A program made the translations under genes and the position numbers. A stretch of DNA of 64,000 bases from Marisa cornuarietis (Eukaryota; Mollusca; Gastropoda; Architaenioglossa; Ampullariidae): the NCBI GenBank assembly GCA_004794655.1, contig SMMW01000565.1:1506001-1570000 (forward strand). The letters run 5' to 3'. Positions 10,671 through 22,245 of this stretch are shown here, in pieces (the first letter of the stretch is position 1; every line of letters begins with the position of its first letter). The notes beneath the pieces were generated by a model. It was not told the origin of the DNA. It saw nothing but the letters and a program-made list of their open reading frames with translations, and did no database searches.

Positions 10671-13600
10671 ATGGCGAAGGTGAAGTTGGTTGCCTGGCTG
10701 GCTGTCCTGTCTGTGGTTGCACTAGGTATGTATATCAGTGTTTCACTGTATGTCACATATATGTTATGTACGAGTATTTGACTGTAGACAGGCCCAGTTC
10801 TACCATTAGATGAACTAGGAAGTGTTGATGGTGCAAGTATTGAAGGTGGTGCAGAATCGGTCAGCGAGTTTGCTTGTTTGTGGTGTTGTTTGTTTGTTTG
10901 TTTGTTTTGTAAGTGAGGGATGATGTGTACATGACTGCTGTGGAGCAGACAGCTGAGTGATTAGTCATTAGAGGAATCACCTGACTCTGTAGCTCCGCCG
11001 TCTCGATGACGTGGGACGCAGGGAACTTCTCTCGGTTGTCGGAAACACCGATGGGAGGGAAAATGGACTTAAAAAGCTGTCCCTAGGAGAAGGCTCAAAC
11101 ACCTCATCTTCCAACAATCTAAAAAGAAGTTAGGAGACGACCTTTATCTCTGACGTGGTTGCTCATGATTCATGTAAATTATGGCTTCACAAAGTCTGTA
11201 GTTGATTTCACACTCCTATAGTTATTAAAGCAAGCAGGTAGCTCCATCTCCTTCTGACGGGAATGTGTCGCGCCGTTCAATCAACAGTTTGGTGAGTTGG
11301 AACACGCATATCTATTAATCTGCGATAAAACAACTCATTTAATTCCTTTCTTAAACAATACAATGTTTTATTGCTGTGTATGCCATCAGATACCAGTTGG
11401 ATAGATCTCAGATAGCCGTAATAAGTAAGGAGATTCACAAATGAGATTTATCCTGGGAGCTGTACTTTTAAACGAGTAAATATACTCCTGCCATCAAAGA
11501 TTGGAACGACCTTCATTTCTTCCCTATTTGATCTCTTTCTCTCTCTTTCTCTTTCGTCTTTTCCAGGTGTTTCCTTCCTTTCTTCTTTTCTTGTGGTTTC
11601 CGTGAGTTCAGAAGGATTGAGCCTCTTTACATCCTCCAGGCTTGAATACTCCTGGGTACGGGAGCTGTTGAAAAGCTCGCTGGCTGGAGGACTATTGTTG
11701 TTTACCGACTACCAGACCGCGCGAGGGACTGTAATCCTACCCCAAGGCGGATATTTGGTCAAACAGGCGAGTCGGTTGGTTTATCTGTTTTAGGAGTGGC
11801 CTTCTACCCAGTGCTGTGATTTCAGCGTGTACGGGGGTGAGGACAAACAAGCTTCTACCATTAGGACCATGAAATTATTATTTTGCCCTCACAAGACAAC
11901 TGCAGGCGGAACTCTAAATTTAGTAAATCTAGATTTTTTCGGAGCAATATAAATTTATATTTGGTGAATCGAATGCCTATTACGAGAGGACACATACGGG
12001 TACACGCCCAATGTCCGGGACGGAATTACCGTCTTGGCTCGGTCTGTGCTCGGTCTGTGTTGGTCTGTGCTGGTCTGTGCTGGTCTGTGCATGGTCTGTG
12101 TTGGTCTGTGTTGGTGTGTGTCAGTCTGTGTTGGTCTATGTTGGCCTGTGTTTGGTCTGTGCTTAGTCTGTGTTGGTCTGTGCTTGGTCTATGTTGGTCT
12201 GTGTTGGTCTACGCTTGGTCTGTGTTGGTCTGTGCTTTGTCTGTGTTGGTCTGTGCTTGCGCACAAAGACAGTTCTTTCCCGCACTGTATATCGTCAGCC
12301 CAATAAAACAAGCTGTGGACAATTCACGTGCGTATGGCGATCAGGTTTTGCTAGCAGAAAAAAGACTGGACAAGGAGTAAGTGAACGTTGAAGAGATGAG
12401 ATACAAACAGTTTAAAATAAATAATGAACTTTGTCAACCATATCAAGACGGTTGGGGCACACGGCATCTGCGGCCCGTCTGCCTGCATTGCAGCGACTCG
12501 GAGGACAGTCAGTGGTAGGGAGGCTGGGGTGTACATGTTACAGCAGTGTTTTAACATATCGTGGCTTGACCATAAATAGTAGGATAATCGTTAGTTGAAA
12601 TTTGTGTACGGCGCACGAATCCAAATTGCCATTATTATAGTGCAATTATTAATATACTGTAATTGAAAATAATGTTAAATTACCTAACGCGTCTGCAGTG
12701 TCGCTCAGAATTCATCTGTCACTTCTAGTTTCACAATGTCGGAAAGAAGTACAACTCTCTTTACACAGCAAAAAAAAAAAAAAAATTAAATTTAAAAGTC
12801 TATTTATGACCAGAACATAAATTAACTGTTTAATTTTTTATGTTTGGGGGAGGGGGCGTAGCTCTTGCATTTCGTCTATGGCGCAGCATTGCCTACCACC
12901 GGTCCTGGGTGGTTAGAAAACAGGGATGCCTGGAGTAAAACTTCTTTGGCCAGCCTTGTGAACTGGGGTCGCATTCAGAGAGAAGTTTGAAGAATTCTCA
13001 TGGAATACTGGCCCTAGGACAGTACTGTCCTAAGTTCAGGGGTGACGGGCGACTGTCTTATGTGACTGAGCTACATTGACCAACAGTCATCCCCAGTGGC
13101 ATGAACTTCAGTCACTACTAAAACGAGCTTAAGAAAGTCTTTCTTGTGGCGAGTATTTGAAATTTGTATCATTCTTAGAGCAAGTTTATTAATTTTAGAT
13201 AATTCCCAAGGCGAGGTTATGAACCCTGTAACCCCTACCTCCTCCAAATCGACTGTCTTTTTCTCCTTGATCTTCTTAACAAGAAGTTTGAGGAGACAGT
13301 GTGACAGTCGCCTGTGGGGCTGGTCTTGCGCCCGCGTGAGAAGATCTCTCTGTGGACATTCGGTTCTCTTGCAGAACCGTCTTCGACAAGGTGTCATGTC
13401 GGACAACATGTTCTGCTGCTTGATGGTAGTGAGCAGAGGCTCCTGGGGATCCACCAAGGAGGTGACTAGACTGCGGACGAATTCGTTCGTCTTTTGCTGC
13501 TTGTAGGAGATCCGAAGGAGTCTCAGGAAGCATTTTGTTTCGAAGACCTGAATCCGACGCTCCGATTCTGTGAGTAAGGTCCACTTCTGGCAGCCGTAGA

Positions 13601-16600
13601 GCATGATGGGACAACTAGAGACTTGTAAAGCCGTAGAGCATGATGGGACAACTAGAGACTTGTAAAGCCGTAGAGCATGATGGGACAAATAGAGACTTGT
13701 AAAGCCGTAGAGCATGATGGGACAAATAGAGACTTGTAAAGCCGTAGAGCATGATGGGACAACTAGAGACTTGTAAAGCCGTAGAGCATCATGGGACATC
13801 TAGAGACTGAATTTGGTGTGTAAGTTGATGCTTCTGCTGTCCCACATTGTGGTGAGCCTGGCCATCGCCGCTGTTGCTGTCGTGATCCTGAGACGAACGT
13901 CCGCTCCACAGATGCCGTCTTTTGAGTTGGTCAAACTGACTAAACGAACTGTCTTATCATCCGCAAAAGCAGTAAACACGGAGATCACATTGTGATGCGT
14001 CATATGTAACTGACGAAACAGTTATTTTGCATTACAGCAAGGCGGCAAGACGTTTGCAAAGCGTTTTTTGTTCTATGGAGAAAGTTTTTTTTATGAACTA
14101 TTTGTTTTTATTTAGTCCCTTGTAATAAAGTTGAATCTTTAGACTCAGCCAATTGTAAGTGGCCGTTGACGGGGCGATGAAGGAAGCTGTGCACACCACG
14201 ATGATCGCCTACCTCTCGCTGTGAAGTGACCCTAAAGGTCAGGCCTGTCCCACGTCTCCCAAACTAAGGAGGTTACAGGTGCGGCGACTCAAGATGGCTT
14301 TCGAGCAGAAAAGCACAACTTGAGGTAGATACATTCCCGATACACCTCGTCTCCTGACACCATTCTGACTGACACTCCTGGGCCACATGCTGCTTTGCCA
14401 TCTTTATGCTTAAATAGACCTTCGCGATTATGACCTGCAGGTAAAGGACTTAAGGGAATTTATAACCGGACATATTCTTGACTAGGTACACTTTGGTAAG
14501 TAGGGGGGGGGTACATTTTGTACAAGATCGTCACGTAAAAAATTGTCAAACATAGTCTCTTATTCGATCCGGTTAAGAAGGCTTTCAAACGAATGTTCGC
14601 AGTAATACGGAGAGGTATTCGGGTTATTTACTGCGCACACTGCACAGAGAAACTACAGTGGCATCCCTTGCCGAGCCCCACCCTGTTGTTTTAACCGAGG
14701 AAAGTCTGTTTAATCTCACTCTTCAACGATGGTCCAAGGGAACGAGTTAAATGATCCAACCACTTTCGGTGAAGTGCTCTTAATAGTCTTATCAGGTCCA
14801 TTACACACGATTCGGACGAAAGCGAACCGAAAGGAGTGGTGAGGACCGATAACTGGAAGTGAAATTTCATTTCACCTAAGGCAGGGATACACCTTCGTTG
14901 CCATAAAGGATTATGTCGGACACTTGTAGACCTGAACTGTACACTGAGGTACACAGCAATGACAACGAACATGTTTTTTATTTTAAGAGCAAAAGAACGT
15001 ATCAGCAGTCAATATCAAACCTGAAGTGGTCTACCATCGGTAGGGGAGGGGGTAGGTCATATGTGTTAACTAACGGGTCTTGATTAATGACCGTTAGTAG
15101 CTCGTTGAGTTCAGAAATCTGGCAGTGTCAACTTCCAAAGGGAACACAGAAGGTTTTGTTGTCCAGGGGCCAGTTGCACAACACATTTCTAATTTTAAAC
15201 ACTTTTAGGCCTTAACTCTATTTAGATAATTAGTCTAAAGTGCACACCACAATTTTAGAATTTTTAAAACTAAAACTGCTTTAAGTAAGATAAAGTTGTT
15301 TAAATCTGACTTTCCGTCCTGTCAGTACAATGTTTTGTATGTTTTTCTCTGCAATGCATCAAAATGGCTAAGAAGAGATTTTGCTTCTTTAGAACAGTTT
15401 TAAGGTTTAGAAACGTGTTGTGCAACTGGCCCCAAAACAATAAATAACTCTTCTATTTCAGACTGAGTAATAATAAACAACAATACACGCCTACCCTAAA
15501 ACCTAAACAACTACAGTGGCGACACACGCGCCCGTCCTAAACCGTGAAACTCAACTCACGCCTACACTACTCTAACCTACTTCTTCTCTCTCTTTCAACG
15601 ATCACACTAACGGTACCCATGCGCTCTCTTTCTCGAACATTTCTGACATCACCGCTTGCGTCATTCATCCAGACTTGCGTCATTCACCGAGGCTCACGTC
15701 ATTCACACTTGCTCACGCACTCGCTGGGATTGACGTAGACCCACTATAACATTTCATTCGTAACACTATGTATGAATAATTCTCTAAAGTCGTTTATATA
15801 GGCTGCGGGGAAACGACGACAAGCATACGTGTCTGTCCTGTCATGTGCTGAAATGTGTTCGGCCTATCCCTTAGAGAATTTACCGTAATTATTACTATTA
15901 TTCACATGATTTACATAAATGTTTCTGTTAAAAAAGTCAAATGATTTCGCGAGCTGGACCTTCCCCACCCCCTGCCATCAGGAGACTTGCGTCCAGACTT
16001 GAATGAATTATTCAGGCTACTCCTCGCTCGACTTTAGTTGCATCGTGTACAACCGGCTTTAGCGAAACACTGCTTGCATGTTGACCCATTAGACTGGTTG
16101 CCAAAAGGCGTTGCGAGAAGTTCGAGGTCGGAGTCCTGGTCGGTCAGGTAAGTGTAAGAATAAAGGTCAGCAATGTTTGAGGTGTGCACACGGACTGTCG
16201 ACACAGCCTTCAACCCATTAAATGTGGCAGCCGACCTTCTGGAGTCAATAATGGAGGCGTCTGAACGTGTTCAGTCTTTCCACAGATTTGAAAAGTCTTC
16301 GTTTATTCATTTTTGTCCAGTTCTAGAACTTTTTTTTTCTTTTTTGGAGACAGAGAAATAAGTCGCTTGAGTATAGTTCTGTGTTTAACCTAGCTGGTCG
16401 AATAAGAAAGAGGAGTGAAGTAGGTGAGTAAAGGTGAGGTGAGTAGGCGAGGAAAGCTCAAGACCAAACACACCTCAGTTCAAAGTCTTCGTTTTACACT
16501 TAACAGGCAAAGATATGCTAACGAGATACAGGAATGCCCTGAAGGAATTCTCCCACACTCTCTACCTGCTGATGTAGACCGAATGCAGGTGGGGGGGGGT

Positions 16601-17040
16601 AGGCAGGCATAACAGACAACGAACAAGGTGTCTTTATTTCTTCTCTCCCCCCCCCTCCCCTTGAATAATCCAAAGGTCACTGCCAGCTATAACGCATCAG
16701 CAAGTTATAAAACAATAGAGGGATTCAAAGTTTAACGGTTAAACGTTTTGACGACATAGAACTAATGAGTTCTGAGGCAGTGATGGGCGAAGTTTTCAAT
16801 CAGTTCAGGTGTTATAGGTGAATGTTGTCAGACTAGTAAAAGGTGGCTTGTAAACAACTACTGTATACTGAGTGCGCATCACACTTCAGCCATGCTGTAC
16901 GTTGCAGAAGAATAACCGTCGGGACGTAAAACTCGCGTAGTTACAGCCACACGGGAAACAGCAATTGGACGTGACGTTGCACGAGCTGCACAGTCCGATG
17001 ACACAGCATATGATGACAGCTCACGCTCTCCCTCTGTGTT

Positions 17041-17077
<37 letters not shown>

Positions 17078-19194
17078 CTGAGAGACAAGAAAAGAGGAAG
17101 AGAGGCTCAATGGTTTTTCGAACTTAAAATTGCTGCTGAACAAGCTGAGTTAAAGATCCTCTCTGTCACGCTTGGTGTGACATGACACTGTCACGGAGTG
17201 TCACAAGCGGCGCTCTCGGGTATTTTATTTAATATATTTTTTTGTTGCAGTGATCCTGGCAGATGACACTGTCCACAAAGCATCCCACGGGTCAGGCGGC
17301 CATTTCGCCAAGGACCGCGTACGCAGTCACGTGACCCCCCCAAACGGCGAGAAAAGAAGGTGGGGTCAAGGCCACCGCAATGGCGGCCACAGCCAGAAGG
17401 GCCATGGAGTCGGCAGGTACAAAGTTGGCGACGGGGAGCACTTGGCCGTGGAGCATAAGAACCACCTCCTGAGGTCAGAAAACGACAGCAAGACGATTGT
17501 GAAACTTTCTCCCCCTCCTAGTCCGCCATGCACCACTCCCATGACATTTAAGTGTGCGCTCAGCACGTACTTGTCAGTAAATATTTGTCGCAAAGTCTTT
17601 CTTGCCCTCATTTTCCAGTTTCCATAATAAATCCTGAATTTTGTCCATGTTTACTCTCTCTCTCTATATATATATATATAGATAGATACTGTTAAAACGT
17701 AGGGATCATACTTGTTTCTATGTGTGGTACAGTGCTACAGAAGCTCTTATTAGGTTATATAATGTAATGAATTATATTTATATATAATGTACATTTACAG
17801 ACTTTTCTCGATCTCAGAGATCAAGAACGTAGAACAAACACCGAGGGCCAACCATCTGATTGGTTTAGCATAACAGGCATTAGCATAAATTATCACTACT
17901 ATAACTTATTTAGCATTTCTCCTTACACCAGTCTAAATAGTTGTCGATGGTTGTGATTCTAATCGATTGACCAGTCCGCCTGCTCGTCTTCCTCTACAGA
18001 TGTCTGACACTCTCCATCCTTTCTGTTCGTCCCTTCATTCTTCTTTGTGTTCTACAAATGTCTGACATTCTCCATCCTTTCTGTTCGTCTCTTCATTCTT
18101 CTTTGTGTCTTCTATGTTTGTCTGTTATTACTTGTCTGCAGAGTTGTTTCTCCTTTTGGCATTCATAATCTGAGGGCATGCTCCTTCACGAGCTTGATTA
18201 TTCGCTATGAAAATCACACATTTATTATTGTTGTTATTATTTAGGTGGTATCGATGTTCCAGTTGATTTCTAATATTTCTTGTGCAGTGCCCCTGACGTA
18301 AAAGCCAGTAGGTCGTTAACTCATCACGGGCACATCTCGAAGCACGCGGGGAAACGCCGCCTGGGGGCACGAGATGGGCTCCACCCAAAGTCCGGCGCTG
18401 CTGAGAACCCGCAGGTCGGCATCTTCCGCCAACGGAGCGAACATCGAGGGGTCAACAGACGAGGACCAGGCATGCAAGGTCATGGTCACTCCATCCCCTC
18501 GAAACCAAGTCACCATGTTGTTGGACAGAACCGACACGGTACGGCATGCATCTCTCAATTTTCCTTTCTATTAATACCTGGATTTATAATATTATATTAT
18601 ATTAAATTATCACAAAGGGGTTTAACTCACCTCCCAGTCCTTTATGTTGAGATATTTGACAGCCGAGTTGTAGTGGCGATGAGCGGGGGGGGGGAATTGG
18701 TGTTTTACGCCGAGCCAGCAACTAAGGATATATCACGACAAGGCAGCCAGCCCTGTAAACAGATGCCACATGCAGAGAAAGAACAGCGTGCCCGAGAGGA
18801 GAAACGAACCCAGAACAGCCAACCTTCACTATATTGGTGACAGGCGCTCACCGTTGCGCCACCGGACCGCCGCGGTGGCAATAAGAGGCTCTGCTCCCAA
18901 AGATGAGCGTTCAGAAACAGTTTTAGTTTTAAATTATTTCATTAGTGGAAACGCAAAACTTAATTTTTGATTTGCTCATTGTGGGAAGACGCAATGTCAT
19001 TTTTTGGGTAATTTAATTTCACATGCTCTGGTCACGTATGCCACAGTTATTCGATTGTAAAAATCTGTAGAGAGGTTGGAGGAGTTCTTCTAATTTGAGC
19101 AACAGCTAAAAAGTTTGAAATAAGAAATGAATTCAAAACCATTTTCTCATTTTACGCAGGTTCTGGAAATCATATTCGTCATTCAGCGGCGTGA
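10671..19194 (+). CDS. Secreted, cysteine-free His/Gly/Arg-rich peptide precursor (four exons)
   Basis: Seen: exon 1 10671-10725 (signal peptide MAKVKLVAWLAVLSVVAL, donor gtatgt), exon 2 17251-17473 (acceptor tttgttgcag), exon 3 18288-18538 (acceptor cttgtgcag, donor gtacgg) and exon 4 19160-19194 (acceptor tttacgcag). All phases match and give 187 residues. Signal cleavage is likely after residue 22 (VILA/DD). The mature part has no Cys, is rich in His, Gly, Lys and Arg (SHGSGGHF, GHRNGGHSQKGHG, MQGHGHS), and has basic sites EKRR, GKRR and NRR. A second in-phase donor in exon 2 (after 17416, gtacaaag) would give 168 residues. AATAAA at 19271-19276 lies 77 bp after the stop. Inference: a metal-binding, antimicrobial, matrix or neuropeptide-type precursor; GKRR could give an amidated C-terminus. 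I do not recognise the family. Confidence 0.6.
12038..12266. repeat. Decamer minisatellite GTCTGTGTTG, over 20 copies
   Basis: Imperfect 10-bp units (ggtctgtgct / ggtctgtgtt) in tandem inside the first intron of the His-rich precursor gene. Because 10 is not a multiple of 3 and the unit lacks stops, all three forward frames stay open. The long Val/Cys/Leu-rich frames here are therefore artefacts. Confidence 0.95.
13071..14003 (-). pseudogene. Decayed non-LTR retrotransposon: C-terminal part of the reverse transcriptase ORF
   Basis: The minus strand carries, across shifting frames, the conserved C-terminal RT block of RTE/jockey-like LINEs: ITTATAAMARL, then FSLYKSLVVPIMLYG, then WTLLTESERRIQVFETKC, LLRISY, KTNEFVRS, VDPQEPLLTTIK and RHDTLSKTVLQ. 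At least two frameshifts and stops interrupt it. The LYKSLVVPIMLYG segment is multiplied by a 37-bp tandem array. It lies in the first intron of the His-rich precursor gene, antisense to it. Upstream RT motifs and the endonuclease are missing. Confidence 0.82.
13590..13806. repeat. 37-bp minisatellite inside the LINE relic, about 6 copies
   Basis: Unit begins ccgtagagcatgatgggaca and ends actagagacttgtaaag, with a few substitutions (aaat for aact, catcatg for catgatg). The unit corresponds to the RT codons for the YKSLVVPIMLYG region and was amplified after or during insertion. Confidence 0.95.
14004..15165. other. Intronic stretch without recognised element
   Basis: Part of the first intron of the His-rich precursor gene. 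It has short chance frames only, the longest on the minus strand at 14691-14972, without family resemblance. Confidence 0.45.
15166..15433 (+). mobile_element. MITE-like element with terminal inverted repeats (copy 1)
   Basis: It begins GGGGCCAGTTGCACAACAC and ends GTGTTGTGCAACTGGCCCC. The inverted ends extend to about 27 bp with one mismatch, and the element is 268 bp. The interior is AT-rich and non-coding. Copies in both orientations are at 52945-53200 (inverted) and about 48141-48440 (one end decayed). No clear target-site duplication was seen, so the superfamily is open. Confidence 0.85.
15434..17250. other. Intronic stretch, low-complexity patches
   Basis: This contains repeated gcgtcattca motifs near 15655-15705 and a (TG)(AG) microsatellite at 17038-17078. 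No coding series was recognised before exon 2 of the His-rich precursor at 17251. Confidence 0.45.
17996..18135. repeat. Tandem duplication (about 60 bp) of a LINE-tail-like sequence
   Basis: The block tctgacaytctccatccttt plus ctgttcgtc...ttcattcttctttgtgt occurs twice in succession. A related block (ctctccatccttcctgttt ... tttgtctgttattactttt) is in the LINE 3' fragment near 40424-40500. Confidence 0.6.
18699..18872 (-). mobile_element. tRNA-derived SINE (GGCCGGTCCGGTGGCGCAACGG family), old copy
   Basis: Reverse complement of the SINE at 54888-55080. Shared segments include ttacgccgagccagcaacta, ctgtaaacagatgccacatg and ccgttgcgccaccggacc. The A-rich tail is lost. It lies in the third intron of the His-rich precursor gene, so the open frame running into it after 18538 is not coding. 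Confidence 0.88.
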
Positions 19195-20435
19195 AATGTC
19201 CACGTAAACACTGCCTAGGTATGAACGTCACGTGACTTCAAGGCATGTAACCACCTCAGCATTTTTTTAAAATAAATTTTGTTTTGCAACCATGGACTAC
19301 ATGCCTGTAAATCCAGGAATATCCGTGCTGCCTGTCTTGTAATATCACTCGTTTTGCCAACTGATATTTCTGCAAGGGAATCATGTATCATTATTACAAC
19401 GATTCATTTAATACAAATTGTATGATCCATCTTCTGGTATGTACTAGTTACAACACTTTAAGTAACATTCCTTACAGGATCCGAGATGCTGTGCGATCTT
19501 GCCAGTAAAATGAACAATACTTTACTTTACTTTAATTTTTTTTATTAGACGAAGTGAATGCGTTCTTGGTGGCAGGCAGACTGACTTTTAGTTAGACGTG
19601 CAAACGCTTTTTTTCATCTAGAAGTTGAAATAAAGAATTTAAATGTTAAGAAATCTCTTGGTTTTTTTTGTTTTTTTTTTGCCTCACTACCTATTTTTCC
19701 CCCACCCCACACACACGTGGTAGGATCAGATTGTTAGAGAATGAGTAAGGATGCATTTAATGGTGATTAAGGAAACTGCAACAGCGTGAATATTGAGGAG
19801 AACATTTGTTCTCACACAAGACTCGCATAACACATTGACATAGGCTCGTGCCTGGGGGCGCGACAAGCGCATCAACACGCGCACAGAGTTAAAACCCACC
19901 TAAAGGTTTTCATAGTTTAATATAAAACAAAATACTGGCTTCACTGACCATCGTGACACAGGCCTAAAATAATCTAACTGTAATATGACGGACGTACACT
20001 TACCTTGCATATACTCGACGCATATCACACACACACACACACACACACGTAACACACTTGACGAGCCCCCACAGATAACGATGAAGATGAAGATTTTACC
20101 GGAGACGAAGATCTTGATGTTTTCCTTTTCCTATCCGTCCAAGGAACAGTAGTTTCTCTTCTTTTTACGTCATCCCTTCTCCGAAATGACGATGAACGAA
20201 TGACGCACACATGACGTCAAACACAAGACACCATTCACACACAAAACAATACATAGACCTACCCCTAACTCATCACACTAACATAAAGCGCTGGGTTAGC
20301 TGTCTTTATTTTTTTTTTTTACTTTCCTGGTGTTTTATCTATTTATTTACTTTATTTTTTCTTCTTATTTTTTATTTATTTTGTTTTTGCTGCGCAATGA
20401 GCATTCTTCTGAATGGATACCTGCGCATTATAAAT
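19195..20435. other. Intergenic stretch after the His-rich precursor gene
   Basis: This holds AATAAA at 19271-19276, poly-T runs near 19660-19680 and a short (CA)n at 20029-20048. From about 20330 it is the body of a dispersed repeat (see 20330-20640). Confidence 0.5.
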
Positions 20436-20438
20436 GGA

Positions 20439-20533
<95 letters not shown>

Positions 20534-20552
20534 ATCATCATCAATCATCATC

Positions 20553-20587
<35 letters not shown>

Positions 20588-20606
20588 ATCATCATCAATC
20601 ATCATC

Positions 20607-20640
<34 letters not shown>
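20330..20640 (-). mobile_element. Dispersed repeat with expanded (ATC/GAT)n end, copy 1
   Basis: The block gaatggatacctgcgcatta, preceded by tgcgcaatgagcattcttc, is the reverse complement of the block following the (ATG)n at 53742-53790 (gcgcaggtatccattcaaaa). In both copies the non-repetitive part abuts a long ATC/ATG array, here about 200 bp with aatc interruptions. The microsatellite therefore belongs to the element's end. Confidence 0.75.
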
Positions 20641-21928
20641 TTGTTACTGGTCTTATTGACCCTAGAAGTGCAGGGTCAGGTAGTAATGACAGCAGGTTAC
20701 CAGTTAGACTCCCAGGGCGACCAGCTTGCAGCTCGCGGACCACGAGAAAACTTTTGTCAGTGATTAGCTGATTAGTAATTAGAATGAGTCAAGCCTCTCG
20801 AAGAGTCCCCACCTCCCTGATGAGTGAGTCACTGTTATCCATCCCAGCCTCCCATGTATCATCACTCACCTTTGACTACAGGCTCGCTGCTGCAGCTGTC
20901 GCTGTTGCTGTCTAATTCCAGATTTGCTATTCCTTACTGCTTCTGGCCCGTTACCTCCCCTGAACCCAAATGACTCGCTCTTTACGGTCTCGTGACTGCA
21001 GGTGTTATCTAATTAATGACATGCATGCGTGTTTTTGCACATGTTATATTAAGGAAAACAAAAATAGAAACAAAACAAGCAAACACTTTCCCAAACAAAA
21101 CCCTGAGGCGATCAAGTGTTTAAAATACGTCGATGCTTGTTGTAAAATATCCAGTAAAGTGGTTTGACAAACACAGCACAGGACTTAGTCACAGGTGTAG
21201 ATAATACGTATCCCAAATTTTGTTTAAAAAAGCCCTAAAATTTTCAAAAAGATTAAACGTCTGTGATGATCAAGCGTTTTAAATCTGTCGTTCGGACTCG
21301 CACACTGTTTGTCATGGTTCTTAGTGTGGATTCCCGAATTTTGGTCTCTTAGTGTGGATTTACTCATTCTTCCTTGGTGTGTGTTCATTTATTCGCTCCT
21401 TCATTTTTTTCCTTCTATTCTTTGATTCTCTCTCTCTCTCTCTCTCTGCCATTCTTTCTTTTTTGCTTTCTGTATGTAAGCTATGGCGCGATGGTAGATG
21501 GCCTGAATTGTTGACACCCCAAACCAAATCCGACTTACGTTGACCCATAATTTAATTCACCGTCAAAACGGTTCACCATTCTTGTCTGTCCCTCGCACCT
21601 GTCGTGGCATCCAAAGCTCACGGTCTCTCTGGCGACACGTTTCTTGGCCTGGAGTCAATATCAGTGAACATACCTATAAAATTCACCTGCAGATTTTTCT
21701 GCCAGTGTTTGTAAAGCAGTTGGACCGAGCGGCTAACACCAGCGCCATCTCGGGACTACAGACTGAGGTAAATTATTATTTGCTGACATTTCCCAGAGCT
21801 CTCTACGTCACATGTGTTTGTTAGTTTTATTTGTCATGCACGTGTATCTGAAAAAAAAATAAAAGTAATCATAATAATTGTTATTTTGGACCTAAGTTAA
21901 CCGACATCAGAAGTTTGTGTTTGGCGCG

Positions 21929-21936
21929 TGACGTCA
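21929..21936 (+). promoter_or_regulatory. CRE-like palindrome TGACGTCA
   Basis: A perfect TGACGTCA ends 18 bp before the start codon of the secreted coiled-coil gene at 21955. CREB/ATF sites are usually promoter-proximal. Whether it is in the promoter or the 5' UTR depends on the unknown transcription start. Confidence 0.4.
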
Positions 21937-21954
21937 CCGCTTGGGGTTGCAGCC

Positions 21955-22199
21955 ATGAGTGGCGTGACGTACTTGTGGCTGGTGGCGCTGGTGGCGTTCT
22001 CTGGCGGCCGGTGTGACGAGGCCGATGTCCACTCCTGGCGCTACATCTTCCCTTTCTTCCCCGCGGACCTCGACATCCTGCTGGCTCACCTGCGTACCAC
22101 CATCTTGAGGCTGGAGGTGAGCGGAGGAGTTCGTAGAGATGAAGCGAAAAGTTATTTTCATAAATAACTCTTTTCTAAACTATTTAGAATGAGTGACAA

Positions 22200-22245
<46 letters not shown>

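Noticed and set aside
12034..12380. Cys/Val/Leu-rich open frames, up to 165 codons, in all three forward frames
   Set aside because: Generated by the GTCTGTGTTG decamer array.
18539..18840. Extension of exon 3 of the His-rich gene past 18538
   Set aside because: The extension runs into an antisense SINE copy; the donor at 18539 and the in-phase exon at 19160 fit better.
21540..21775. Open frame ending in a donor-like gag/gtaaat upstream of the coiled-coil gene
   Set aside because: Could be a 5' UTR exon spliced to 21953 (gttgcag), but there is no independent evidence; its peptide is unremarkable.
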